The translations under genes and the position numbers were made by a program. From NCBI GenBank assembly GCA_028289375.1, contig JANQQK010000005.1, forward strand, positions 32,042 through 96,041: a stretch of DNA of 64,000 nt, in the 5' to 3' direction. The notes beneath the pieces were generated by a model, which ran no database searches, was not told where the DNA came from, and saw nothing but the letters and a program-made list of their open reading frames with translations. This document shows, piece after piece, positions 38,439 to 47,218 of this stretch. The stretch is from Phycisphaerae bacterium (GTDB lineage Bacteria > Planctomycetota > Phycisphaerae > UBA1845). The first letter of the stretch is position 1; the number at the start of each line of letters is the position of its first letter.

Positions 38439-38474
38439 TTGACGCATAGTTTTTTTGTGATATAATTCATATCA
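38439..38474 (+). promoter_or_regulatory. Sigma-70-type promoter with overlapping palindrome for the TA pair
   Basis: TTGACG (38439-38444), a 16-base spacer and a perfect TATAAT (38461-38466), in an AT-rich island that stands out in this GC-rich DNA. TGATAT-AATTC-ATATCA (38458-38474) is a palindrome centred on the -10 box, well placed for repression by the HTH antitoxin downstream. Confidence 0.75.
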
Positions 38475-38604
38475 AATACGTTGTAAGGCTGAGCCCTCGG
38501 CCGTGGAGCACGAAGGGGAATAGATAACCAATAAACCCGTGTTCCACCTTGATCATGGTCCAGCGACCAATGTGGTCGTGTTGTGCACAAATGGAGGTGC
38601 CAAC

Positions 38605-38901
38605 GTGCGAATCAAGGTGGAACTGCATTCACGTATCCCGATCTACTTGCGGCAATTCTGCAATGATCGGGAGAACGAGGAATTCTACAGGTGCGTCGAA
38701 GCGATTCGCACCGAGCCGATCAGGAACTCGGAGATGATTCTCGATCCCGAAACCGCGCCCTACATGGCCAGGTATTTCCGGTTCGGTTCGCACATCGCCG
38801 TGTTCGTCTACGACCCGGCCCGAAACCAGATTTGGATAACGCAATGCCGAAGAGCAAGACTGCAAGGAAATCCAAGGCGAAAGCGCGACGACCAGCCGTA
38901 G
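38605..38901 (+). CDS. RelE/HigB-like toxin
   Basis: 98 residues from a GTG with GGAGGT six bases upstream; a frame from GTG 38539 is longer but lacks a ribosome site. The end of the protein, ARYFRFGSHIAVFVYDPARN followed by QIWITQCRRARL, has the beta-sheet pattern of RelE/ParE-superfamily toxins (R..f...G...i.f.yd...n.I.i..c..ar), and the body is basic. Such toxins usually cut mRNA on the ribosome. It overlaps the next HTH gene by 58 bases, giving the toxin-first order of higBA-type systems. Confidence 0.65.
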   Translation: MRIKVELHSRIPIYLRQFCNDRENEEFYRCVEAIRTEPIRNSEMILDPETAPYMARYFRFGSHIAVFVYDPARNQIWITQCRRARLQGNPRRKRDDQP

Positions 38902-39266
38902 CCATCGTCACCGAACCGGGCCACGCCTGCGTCGTCACCGAGGGTACTGTCACGCACGTGCTCGTCCCGGTCGAGGATTATCAACGCCTGCAATTGGCCG
39001 AGATGGCCGAGTCGGCGTTTCGCGATGTGCAGGATCCGTCGGCGAAGTGGATCGATGCCGACGATGCCAGGTTGGCCGCCGCTGGCGAACGCATCGCCCG
39101 TGCACGCAAGTCCGCCGGTCTGACGCAGACACAACTGGGCGAACGGCTCAACATCCCGCAGTCACAGATTTCGCGAATTGAACGCAATCCCGATCACACC
39201 ACGGTCCGCACGCTCAAACGATTGGCCAAGGCGCTGAACGTCGACGTGCGGGCATTGATTTCGTAA
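38844..39266 (+). CDS. XRE-family antitoxin with N-terminal Phd-like segment
   Basis: 140 residues starting inside the toxin gene. The C-terminal 60 residues are a XRE/HTH_3 domain: ERIARARKSAGLTQTQLGER, NIPQSQISRIERN, RTLKRLAKALNVDVRALIS. The middle (residues 30-65) has VTHVLVPVEDYQRLQLAEMA, resembling the VPLSLEDYERL core of Phd/YefM antitoxins. The N-terminus is very basic (about 20 residues). It most likely neutralises the overlapping toxin and represses the palindromic promoter at 38439-38474. Confidence 0.75.
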   Translation: MPKSKTARKSKAKARRPAVAIVTEPGHACVVTEGTVTHVLVPVEDYQRLQLAEMAESAFRDVQDPSAKWIDADDARLAAAGERIARARKSAGLTQTQLGERLNIPQSQISRIERNPDHTTVRTLKRLAKALNVDVRALIS

Positions 39267-39272
39267 CCGCGA

Positions 39273-40436
39273 TCAGAAAGGCCTGAACGACTGACGATCA
39301 CCGCCGGCGATCGGCGCGACGATGACGCGACGCTCCGGATTCACCCACACGACATTCTGCCCGGCGACCGTCGCCTGACCGGCCAATCCCTCGCGCGGGA
39401 AGCGTGCCAACGTCCGCATGCGACCATCCGCATCATATCGCCGCACAGAAATGCGATCCGGCGCCCGCGGCAATCGCAACTCGACCTCCTCGGTCACGAA
39501 AAAGTCGTCCGTCGCACCCGCCAACCGACCAGCCACGCCGTCCGCCCACACGAATCCCGTCTTTGTCGGCATGTCGTAGGCCGAGATGCGTTTCAATCCG
39601 TCCCCCGTCGTTTCCGACCAGACGACGAGGTTGTCGGCAATCGCCAGGTCGTTGTCGAGGGGTGTCTCGACGGCGAGTCGGTCGGCCAACACTGTGATGT
39701 TGCCGGTTGACAGTTCGATCAGCGTCACGTTGCCCGTCGGCCCTTGTGTCGAGCTTAACCACGCCAGCCGATCACCGTTCAGTGCGATTCGGGCCAACCC
39801 TTCGGTCACGAATTCCTGTGGCAGCGTGCGGTCCAACAGATCGATGACGCGGATGAAGAAACCATCATCGGCAAAATCGAAGACCTGAAACGCCAGACGA
39901 CCTTCGTCCATGACAAGTTCCAGTGACGCGAAGCGCTCACCATCCTTAACCGTGCGGAAGACCGTCTGCACCGACTGCCCGATACGACCGGCATCCACGC
40001 GAAGTCCGTCCTCGTCGGCAATCGTGTAGGCCACGTACGTTCCGTCGGTCACCATGTTGGCAAACGGCGTCACCAGTGCGGACGGCAAAAACGTCTCGGC
40101 CAGGTTGCGTTCGCGCTGATCAAGATCGTAGACATACAGATTTGAGGCCCCCGTGATCCCAGGCAGGATGATGTTGTTCGTTGGCCCGGCGAAATCAATG
40201 CGCACGTCGGCCAGGTTGGTTGCGTAGAACACATCGCGGTTGTTTCCGCCGATCAGCCGTGGAAAGGGCCGCGCGCCGAACGGATCAGCCGCGGCGCGAT
40301 CAACGCTGTCCTGCAAGTCTTCCGCAAAGTTGGCAAACGGTCTTGCGAGGTCCGACGGATTCAGCGGAATCTCGAGGTTGCACGCGGGGATGGCGATGAG
40401 CGTGGTGGCAAGAACGGAGGTCATCAAGCGCGACAT
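39273..40436 (-). CDS. Putative lipoprotein with TolB/beta-propeller-like repeats
   Basis: 387 residues. The start at 40436 has AGGAG seven bases upstream; the signal ends in AIPAC (Cys19). The body has repeated beta-strand units of about 45 residues: NLYVYDLDQRERNLAE, VAYTIADEDGLRVD, RLAFQVFDF, RLAWLSSTQGPTGNVTLIEL, NLVVWSETTGDGLKRISAYD, NVVWVNPERRVIV. This resembles TolB-type propeller proteins. The family is not certain. It converges on the antitoxin gene (seven bases apart) and its start lies about 128 bases downstream of the mutS stop. Confidence 0.7.
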   Translation of the reverse strand: MSRLMTSVLATTLIAIPACNLEIPLNPSDLARPFANFAEDLQDSVDRAAADPFGARPFPRLIGGNNRDVFYATNLADVRIDFAGPTNNIILPGITGASNLYVYDLDQRERNLAETFLPSALVTPFANMVTDGTYVAYTIADEDGLRVDAGRIGQSVQTVFRTVKDGERFASLELVMDEGRLAFQVFDFADDGFFIRVIDLLDRTLPQEFVTEGLARIALNGDRLAWLSSTQGPTGNVTLIELSTGNITVLADRLAVETPLDNDLAIADNLVVWSETTGDGLKRISAYDMPTKTGFVWADGVAGRLAGATDDFFVTEEVELRLPRAPDRISVRRYDADGRMRTLARFPREGLAGQATVAGQNVVWVNPERRVIVAPIAGGDRQSFRPF

Positions 40437-40563
40437 GGCAAAGCTCCTGAAATGGGGTTGAAGAGCGATTCCAACAACATGGTCCCATCCGTTGGGATGG
40501 GTTGTCAAGAAACAACAGACCGCACCCAATGATGGGAAATTCGCCAGGTGTCCAGCCAGTTCG

Positions 40564-43218
40564 TCAGCCGCGTTTTTTCGCGGAATCCTGGAGTTTCTTA
40601 AGATGTTGCAATGCGTCGATGGGCGTCGTCTGGTCCGTGTCGATGTTCAGTAGTTCTTCAACGACCGGGTCGGGCGTGCTGTCGAATAGGGACAATTGCT
40701 GGGTCTGCTTCGTGCTTGCATGGGCGATGGGCCTTGACTTGTGCCGCGAGTCCGCCGTCGATTGAAGCTGGTCGAGCAGTTCGTTGGCCCGATCCACGAC
40801 CGTTCCCGGCACGCCCGCCATGGCTGCGACATGCAAGCCATAGCTCTTGTTCGTCCCGCCCTGAACGATCTTGTGCAGGAAGATGATCCGTTCCGATTCC
40901 GATTTCGCGTCAGGCCACTCGCGGACAGCCACGTTGTAATTCGCCACGCCCGCATGCAACGACGCAAGCTCGGTCAATTCGTGGTAATGCGTCGCGACGA
41001 GCGTGCGACAGCCAACGACCGTGGCCAGGTGTTCCGTAATCGCCCATGCCAGCGACATGCCGTCGAACGTGCTCGTGCCGCGTCCCAACTCATCCATGAT
41101 CACAAGTGAATGCGCGGTTGCGTTGTTCAGAATGTTCGCAGCCTCGGTCATCTCGACCATGAACGTGCTCTTATCGCGCGCGATTTCATCAGCCGCTCCG
41201 ACGCGCGCAAACAACCGATCGACCACGCCCATCGTCATCTCGCGCGCCGGCACGTACGACCCAATCTGCGCCAAAATCGCCATCTGCGCGATCTGCCGCA
41301 TGTACGTGCTTTTCCCCGCCATGTTCGGACCCGTGATGATCCAGACGCGCGCCTGCGGGCTCATTTCCGTGTCGTTCGGAATGAAGTCGCCAGCCAACCG
41401 CTGCTCGAGCACCGGATGCCGCCCGTCGACGATGTGCAGATCTTCCGACGCGTTGATCACAGGTCTCGCGTAGCGACGTTCCACCGCCAGCTCCGCCAAC
41501 CCCGCCACCGCGTCGATCCGCGACAACGCATCAGCCACTTGCTGCAACGCCTGAATGTGACGGGCAGCCTCATCGCGCAGATCGGCGAACAGCTTCGCCT
41601 CGATCGTCGCCGCCTTCTCCTCAGCCGTCAGAACCTTCGTCTCGTATTCCTTCAACTCATCGGTGATGTACCGTTCCGCCGCCTTGATCGTCTGCTTGCG
41701 GACGTAGTTGGCCGGCACCTGATCGCGATAGCTATTGCTGATCTCGATGTAGAACCCGAACACCCGGTTGTACGCAACGCGCAGCGACGGGATGCCCGTC
41801 AACTCTGCCTGCTTCTTCTGATAATCCGCCAGCCACGCCTGCCCGTTGCGACGCAGATGACGCAGTTCGTCCAACTCCGCGTTGTACCCCTCCGCGATGA
41901 CACCGCCGTCTTTCAACGTGGCCGGCGCATCCTCCGAGATCGCCCGCTTCAGCAAGTCCGCCAGTTCATCCAATCCGTCGAGCGCTTCGCGCCATCGCTG
42001 TATCAGCGGCGGTCCCAGCGTCGACAACGACTCCCGCAGAGCAGGCAAACCCGATAGCGTCACCGCCAACCCGAGCAGATCCCGCGGCGATGCACGATTC
42101 AACGCCACCCGCGCCGTCACCCGCTCCACATCGCAGCAGTTCCGCAACCACCCCCGCACGCTGTCCCGCGTCGCGTCATCCTCGACCAGCGCCGCCACCG
42201 CATCCTGCCGATCGACAATCGCATCCACCTCCACCAGCGGCAGACACAACCAGTGTCGCAAGCGGCGCGCGCCCATCGGATGCACCGTCCGATCAATCGC
42301 CTCCAGCAGACTCCCGTCACGCTGCCCCGACCGCAGCGTCCGCTCAATTTCCAGCGATCGCCAAGTGTTGTGATCAATCAGCAACGTATCCGCCCGCCGC
42401 TGCCGCTCGATCCGCGAAACATGCGACAACGCCGTCTTTTGCGTCTCGGTCAGATAGCTGATGATCGCCCCAGCCGCCCGCACCGACGCGTCCGTCTCCC
42501 CGATCCCGAACCCGTCAAGCGTCGCGACGTCGAAATGCTCATGCAGCGCACGCTCAGCGTCATGCTCGCCGAACTCATACGGACTGCGCCGCCCGATCGA
42601 CGTGTCGCACAGCGTCTTCAGCTCCAGCGCGACATCCGCCGTTGCAGACCCCGGCTCATCATCGATCAGAATCTCCGCCGGTCGCATCCGCACCAGCTCA
42701 TCGATCAACCCGTCGGCCATCTCGTCAAACACGCGGAACCGCCCGCTGGCCAACTCGACCGTCGCCAACCCGAACCCGCGCTTCCCCTTCGCGATTGCCG
42801 CCAACACGTTGTCACTGCGTTCATCCAGCAGCGTCTCATCCGTCAGCGTCCCAGCCGTCACGATCCGCACGATCTCGCGCTTCACGACCCCCTTGGCCTG
42901 CTTCGGATCCTCCACCTGCTCGGATATCGCGACCTTGTACCCAGCCGCAACCAGCTTGTTCAGATAGGAATCCAGCGCATGATACGGAATCCCCGCCAGC
43001 GGAATCGGATTCTCACCCTTGTTCCGCGCCGTCAACGCGATCCCCAACACGCGTGACGCAACCTTCGCATCCTCGTAGAACGTCTCGTAGAAATCCCCCA
43101 TCCGAAACAGAAGAATCGCATCGCCCGCGCGCTCCTTCTGATCGTGATACTGCTGCATCGCCGGCGTGTGCTGACCCTTGCCAGCCGCTCGTTTCGATTT
43201 GGGATTGCGAACAACCAT
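40564..43218 (-). CDS. mutS: DNA mismatch repair protein MutS
   Basis: 884 residues, normal length. The mismatch-reading Phe-x-Glu is in ILLFRMGDFYETF near residue 40. Connector, lever and clamp domains follow, then the ABC-type ATPase with Walker A ITGPNMAGKSTYMRQIAQMA at about residue 626, MVEMTEAANILNNAT and DELGRGTSTFDGMSLAWAI, and the helix-turn-helix at the end. MutS detects mispairs and recruits MutL. It lies 18 bases after the exosortase-partner copy B, so they are probably co-transcribed, an unusual combination. Confidence 0.96.
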   Translation of the reverse strand: MVVRNPKSKRAAGKGQHTPAMQQYHDQKERAGDAILLFRMGDFYETFYEDAKVASRVLGIALTARNKGENPIPLAGIPYHALDSYLNKLVAAGYKVAISEQVEDPKQAKGVVKREIVRIVTAGTLTDETLLDERSDNVLAAIAKGKRGFGLATVELASGRFRVFDEMADGLIDELVRMRPAEILIDDEPGSATADVALELKTLCDTSIGRRSPYEFGEHDAERALHEHFDVATLDGFGIGETDASVRAAGAIISYLTETQKTALSHVSRIERQRRADTLLIDHNTWRSLEIERTLRSGQRDGSLLEAIDRTVHPMGARRLRHWLCLPLVEVDAIVDRQDAVAALVEDDATRDSVRGWLRNCCDVERVTARVALNRASPRDLLGLAVTLSGLPALRESLSTLGPPLIQRWREALDGLDELADLLKRAISEDAPATLKDGGVIAEGYNAELDELRHLRRNGQAWLADYQKKQAELTGIPSLRVAYNRVFGFYIEISNSYRDQVPANYVRKQTIKAAERYITDELKEYETKVLTAEEKAATIEAKLFADLRDEAARHIQALQQVADALSRIDAVAGLAELAVERRYARPVINASEDLHIVDGRHPVLEQRLAGDFIPNDTEMSPQARVWIITGPNMAGKSTYMRQIAQMAILAQIGSYVPAREMTMGVVDRLFARVGAADEIARDKSTFMVEMTEAANILNNATAHSLVIMDELGRGTSTFDGMSLAWAITEHLATVVGCRTLVATHYHELTELASLHAGVANYNVAVREWPDAKSESERIIFLHKIVQGGTNKSYGLHVAAMAGVPGTVVDRANELLDQLQSTADSRHKSRPIAHASTKQTQQLSLFDSTPDPVVEELLNIDTDQTTPIDALQHLKKLQDSAKKRG

Positions 43219-43236
43219 ATCAATCCGTCGGCCCGT

Positions 43237-44172
43237 TCAGGGCTTTGCACTCATCGCCTGTCGCCGCCGCTCATGAGACTGCATCAACGCAAGGGCCGCC
43301 TGATCCTTAAACGCCTGCCGACGCGCCGCATCATCAGGCCTCAGGCTCGCCAGCACATGCGCCGTCAGAAACCAGATCGGCGCACTGCGAATCGACGCAT
43401 CATCCTTCGCCGCCGCCATGTCCGCCTGCAGGACTGTTTGAATCGTCGCCAGCGCCTTCGCAGCCGCTCGATCACGCGTCATCTGCTCCGCCTTCGCCAC
43501 ATCATCATCGCGATTGCTCGGAAAGGGAAACCACGGCACGTCCCGCATCGCCGCACCCATTTCCGCCCGCGCCGCCATCGCATCCTTCGTACCCATCAGA
43601 CCAAAGAGCGGCACCACGAGACTCACCGCCAGACACAAACACATCAATCGCAACAGCCAATGCCCGGTCACGCGCTTGATCAACCCTCGTTGGTCGCCCT
43701 GATCCCGATACCAAGGTCCCGCCACCAGCACCCACGCCGCCACCCCGAACAACAAGTAGTTCGCATTCACCAGCGTGCTCGTTGCCACGTTCACCAACCC
43801 GTTCTGCTGCAGGTATGGCGATTCATGTATCGAGATCGTGCACGCGGTCAGAAGCGTATGCGCAAGATAGACCGCAGCCACGCGAACAACGCGACCCGTC
43901 CATCCAAGCCAGTACGACGCGAGTATCAGCCCGACCTCCGGTACGAACATCGTCGCATGCCAGTACAGTCGCGACTCATCACAAAACATGTACGGCGACG
44001 GTCGACCCAAAAGACCATGCAACGCCTTCGTCGTCCAGACAGCAAAGTCCGCATTCCACGAAACTGTGTAATGCCGGACGATCCCAGCCACGATCATCAA
44101 CAACAATGCCCGCGGCACGAACCGCCTCACCGACCAGTCAGTCGTCGACGCAGCCCGATCAATGTCTGTCAT
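43237..44172 (-). CDS. Exosortase-partner membrane protein, copy B
   Basis: 311 residues; the ATG at 44172 overlaps the upstream stop (ATGA). Five or six hydrophobic segments in the first 210 residues are followed by a mostly soluble helical tail of about 100 residues, rich in Ala/Arg. Residues 47-94 (TTKALHGLLGRPSPYMFCDE, SRLYWHATMFVPEVGLILAS, YWLGWTGR) align with the block in copy A (T-K-LH-L-G-P-PY-D-YW-VP-GL-LAS-WL-W-R). It is the second member of a duplicated two-gene module. Function unknown; role with the exosortase is inference. Confidence 0.7.
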   Translation of the reverse strand: MTDIDRAASTTDWSVRRFVPRALLLMIVAGIVRHYTVSWNADFAVWTTKALHGLLGRPSPYMFCDESRLYWHATMFVPEVGLILASYWLGWTGRVVRVAAVYLAHTLLTACTISIHESPYLQQNGLVNVATSTLVNANYLLFGVAAWVLVAGPWYRDQGDQRGLIKRVTGHWLLRLMCLCLAVSLVVPLFGLMGTKDAMAARAEMGAAMRDVPWFPFPSNRDDDVAKAEQMTRDRAAAKALATIQTVLQADMAAAKDDASIRSAPIWFLTAHVLASLRPDDAARRQAFKDQAALALMQSHERRRQAMSAKP

Positions 44173-44738
44173 CCCTGCACCGCTGCCCGCTCGCGCTTCG
44201 TCGCCCAGATCGCCCACGCAAGCCACATCGGCGCAATGCACGAAATCAGAAACCACTGCATCAGAACCAGATGGGCAAAGTCAAAAAGCCTCGCCGACCA
44301 GCCCGCCACCAACGCCAGCACCACCAGCCGAACCACGTTTAGCATGGCGACCCCGATCACACCCACCAAAAGCCCGATCCCCCGATCCACCCACCGCGCC
44401 GGATACGCAATCGTCGCCGCACAGAACAACGCCGTCGCATACAACGCCGTGCATTCCAGGCTTACGATCAGGCTAGTATCGCCGCTGAGCATCTGATGTC
44501 CCACGCGTTTGATCGAACCGTCAAACAACTGGGCAATCGCACCCGCCACGGTCGCAATCGTCGTCTGCAGCCCCATCCCCCATTCGATGTGCGCCAGATA
44601 CGCCTCACCGAATCCAAGCAGCAGCGCCATCACCACCAGCTTGACGACAAACATCGTCGCCACGCGACTTGGGTCAGTCGTCGGCCCGTGCGGCGGTATC
44701 GTCGGTGTCTGTTCGGATGGCGAGGTTGGCTGGTCCAT
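44169..44738 (-). CDS. Exosortase/archaeosortase-like transpeptidase, copy B
   Basis: 189 residues. A Pro/Thr-rich N-terminus is followed by about four helices. Putative catalytic residues are Cys96 in SLECTALYATALF, Arg137 in AMLNVVRLVV and His156 in FDFAHLVLMQ; their spacing (41 and 19) is the same as in copy A. It lies head-to-head with a PEP-CTERM gene at 45051, a likely substrate. Length is at the short end of exosortases, like XrtH. The nucleophile context (E-C-T-A) is closer to ArtA-type archaeosortases than to XrtA (CSG). Confidence 0.78.
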   Translation of the reverse strand: MDQPTSPSEQTPTIPPHGPTTDPSRVATMFVVKLVVMALLLGFGEAYLAHIEWGMGLQTTIATVAGAIAQLFDGSIKRVGHQMLSGDTSLIVSLECTALYATALFCAATIAYPARWVDRGIGLLVGVIGVAMLNVVRLVVLALVAGWSARLFDFAHLVLMQWFLISCIAPMWLAWAIWATKRERAAVQG

Positions 44739-45050
44739 ACCGTGGCGATTGCTCCTTCAAGCTCTCTCTCCCAAACAACAGCATCGAACCCTAACGATCG
44801 GACGATCGCGTGGCAATGCTGCACCCGATCCACTGTCGTCCGCCAGAATCGCATGACCGCAACTGCCGAAACGGCAATGGGTTGGACGCCGGGACGTCAC
44901 ACTGAACGCGCAACGGACGTCAATGGCCCGTCTGGTAAAATAGGCGTTTTGCGGATTGATCACCGAGGACGAGTTCAGTACCATTTGAACAGGCCCAACG
45001 GGGTAGTTGGGGTGCGGGCTAGCAGGGTTTATATCAAGGAGTATCGAGCT
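44739..45050. other. Divergent intergenic region, exosortase B / PEP-CTERM gene
   Basis: 312 bases between divergent genes. A TAAAAT lies about 115 bases before the PEP-CTERM gene start but has no matching -35 box. No RNA or operator was recognised. The position suggests shared control of enzyme and substrate. Confidence 0.4.
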
Positions 45051-45653
45051 ATGAGGGTTCTTCTCTGTGGGGGGGTGCTGTTGGTTGGGCTGGCAGGTTT
45101 CGCCAACGCCGACATGTTGGATTATGAGCTTGGCAGCGGCTCGAGCGTCGACGCCAATCAGGACTCAGGGCTGATTATCAACACGGAACTGGACGCCGCT
45201 CTGGCCGACGTTGCGTTCACGCTTGATGACGGCGATTCGTTTACGTTCGATTTCTTCGACATCTGGACACCGGAGAGCACGCTCAACGGCGACGACTTCG
45301 TGCCACAGGCGATCACCGCCACGCTCGATTTCGACGTTCCCGACGAGGTCGTGATCATCGATGGTGCCTCTGGTGGCGGACTCACGTTCTTCGGCATCGT
45401 GCAGTTTGGCTACGTTGTCTGGGACAATCCGGTGACGGTGATGACCTCGCGCGGTGACTTTGAAGTCTCGCTCAGCAATGAAGCATTCAATGGCGGCGCA
45501 TTTGGTCTGAACGAAGGCCAGGGTCATGGTGCGACGGTTTTTGCAACAGTAACGCAGGTCGACTCCGTCCCCATTCCTGCCCCAGGTGCTGTTGTCCTGG
45601 CGATGCTCGGTTTCGGTGGTGTCGCCTCGATGCGGCGTCGCACCAACGACTGA
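45051..45653 (+). CDS. PEP-CTERM-type secreted protein
   Basis: 200 residues; AAGGAG nine bases before the ATG. Signal peptide ends AGFANAD. The mature part is Asp-rich and beta-like (FTLDDGDSFTFDFFDIWTPE, TATLDFDVPDEVVIIDG), without recognised domains. The C-terminus has the tripartite sorting tail VPIPAPGAVVLAMLGF, then a helix and RRR near the end, the PAPG-type PEP-CTERM of planctomycetes. Such proteins are processed by exosortase and displayed on the surface or in the EPS. The start faces the exosortase-like copy B, its likely partner. Confidence 0.85.
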   Translation: MRVLLCGGVLLVGLAGFANADMLDYELGSGSSVDANQDSGLIINTELDAALADVAFTLDDGDSFTFDFFDIWTPESTLNGDDFVPQAITATLDFDVPDEVVIIDGASGGGLTFFGIVQFGYVVWDNPVTVMTSRGDFEVSLSNEAFNGGAFGLNEGQGHGATVFATVTQVDSVPIPAPGAVVLAMLGFGGVASMRRRTND

Positions 45654-45827
45654 GTCGAAGGGTGAAGTTCAGGTAGTTTTCTCATGGGCCGGTCCCACAT
45701 CGGGGTCGGCCCGTTTCTCTTGGATTCCGGCGAACCGCGCGGAATTTCACAAGATATTTCACACCCACGCCGGAAACTGCTACGATGACCATAGGCGAAA
45801 CGCATCACCCCAGCCAAGGAGCACCCG

Positions 45828-46409
45828 GTGTCGACCACTGCCCCCGTCCTCGACAAGCACATTGAACGTGTCATCGTCGATCAGCATCAGATTGCAGATC
45901 GCGTGAAGGCGATGGCCGCCGAGATCACGGCCAACCACCCCAATCACGACGAACCGCTGGTAACGCTATGCGTTTTGAACGGATCGGTCGTTTTCCTCGC
46001 AGACCTGATTCGACATCTGCCGATAAGAATGCTGCTGGGTGTGATCGGGGCTTCCAGCTATCGCGGCAAGTCGACCGAGTCGCAAGGCCCGAGCATTTGG
46101 CACCGCATGCACTCGCCGGTGGATATGAAAGACCAGCACGTGCTCATCGTCGACGACATTCTCGACAGCGGCAACACGCTTCGACTCGTCCGCCAGACCG
46201 TCGAAGATCAGAATCCCAAGTCGGTTGCGACTGCCGTTCTTCTACGGAAGCCCGATAAAGCGCCACCCGACGTCAAGGCTGAGTACATCGGTTTTGACAT
46301 CGAGGACGCGTTCGTCGTCGGATATGGTCTCGACTACGCCGGCGAGTTTCGCAACCTGCCGCACATCGCGGTCCTCAAACCGGAGTGCTATGAGCACGAC
46401 GGAGCCTAA
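45828..46409 (+). CDS. hpt: Hypoxanthine phosphoribosyltransferase
   Basis: 193 residues from a GTG with AAGGAG six bases upstream. The PRPP-binding motif VLIVDDILDSGNTL at about residues 105-118 is preceded by VLNGSVVFLADLIRHLP and ASSYRGKSTESQG, and the purine-binding end GFDIEDAFVVGYGLDYA is intact. It salvages hypoxanthine and guanine with PRPP. The next gene starts four bases after its stop, so they form an operon. Confidence 0.93.
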   Translation: MSTTAPVLDKHIERVIVDQHQIADRVKAMAAEITANHPNHDEPLVTLCVLNGSVVFLADLIRHLPIRMLLGVIGASSYRGKSTESQGPSIWHRMHSPVDMKDQHVLIVDDILDSGNTLRLVRQTVEDQNPKSVATAVLLRKPDKAPPDVKAEYIGFDIEDAFVVGYGLDYAGEFRNLPHIAVLKPECYEHDGA

Positions 46410-46412
46410 ATC

Positions 46413-47036
46413 ATGACCCGTGACGAATCAGAACGCGATGGCTGGAAGAGCGACCCGAATGTGCATCCCTTCGACCCGGAGTTGATGTCGATCGGTGACG
46501 CCGCGCTGGATGCGCCGCCAACGGAAGTCGCCATGCTCCCGGCGGAATTGTTCCGTGGGGATGAGTCGATCATCTTTTGCATCAAGCCATCGCCCTGGTT
46601 CATTCTGTTCGATGCGGCCAAGTGGGTCGTCGTCGGATTGACGCTGTTTGCGTTGGCGTCGTTCATTTCGGAAATCGCGCCGGGGGTCACCGAATCGCAG
46701 GTGATGACTGTGGTGTTGATGATGGTGGGAGCGCGGCTGGGCGTGTCGCTGTTGCGCTGGGTGTCACGGTTCTACGTGCTGACCAATCGCCGCGTGATGA
46801 CCATTCAGGGCGTGCGTCGGCCGGATGTGTTCGCAAGCCTCCTCGTGGATGTCCGCAACACCGCCGTCAGCGTCGATCTTCCCGAAGCCATGACGCGTCT
46901 GGGCACCCTGGAGTTTGCATTGGCCGAGGGGGCGGTGCAGCGCTCCAAGTGGCGGAATCTCAACCAGCCCGAGCAGGTGCACGCCGAAGTCCGCCGCGCC
47001 ATCGAACGCGCCATCGATTGTCAGCCGCACCTCTAG
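46413..47036 (+). CDS. PH-domain (bPH2/YdbS-like) membrane protein
   Basis: 207 residues. Cytoplasmic N-terminus of about 60 residues (acidic, with an LFRGDESIIFCIKPSPWF edge strand), two membrane helices (FILFDAAKWVVVGLTLFALA and a second hydrophobic stretch near residues 88-105) and a bacterial PH domain: VSRFYVLTNRRVMTIQGVRR, LLVDVRNTAVSV, LGTLEFALAEG. Members of this family (YdbS, YdbT) are poorly characterised membrane proteins. Operon with hpt; link unclear. Confidence 0.8.
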   Translation: MTRDESERDGWKSDPNVHPFDPELMSIGDAALDAPPTEVAMLPAELFRGDESIIFCIKPSPWFILFDAAKWVVVGLTLFALASFISEIAPGVTESQVMTVVLMMVGARLGVSLLRWVSRFYVLTNRRVMTIQGVRRPDVFASLLVDVRNTAVSVDLPEAMTRLGTLEFALAEGAVQRSKWRNLNQPEQVHAEVRRAIERAIDCQPHL

Positions 47037-47218
47037 CAGGTCGGCCACTTCTGTCTTTTCCCTCGCGACCACCGCCGCGACCATGTAAAGTGGGGGTTTG
47101 CATTCGCATCCGTTTCCGCAAAGACTGGTGCCAACAGGTGATGGCATGGACAGGTCGGGCGGCGACAAGGACTTGCGCGACGCCATCGCGGCGGGATGAC
47201 GTGTGAAAGGGCGGGACC

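Noticed and set aside
41110..44496. Several long plus-strand frames (41110-42057, 42253-43056, 43144-44496)
   Set aside because: Antisense to mutS, the partner and the exosortase-like gene; Arg/His-rich low-complexity translations.
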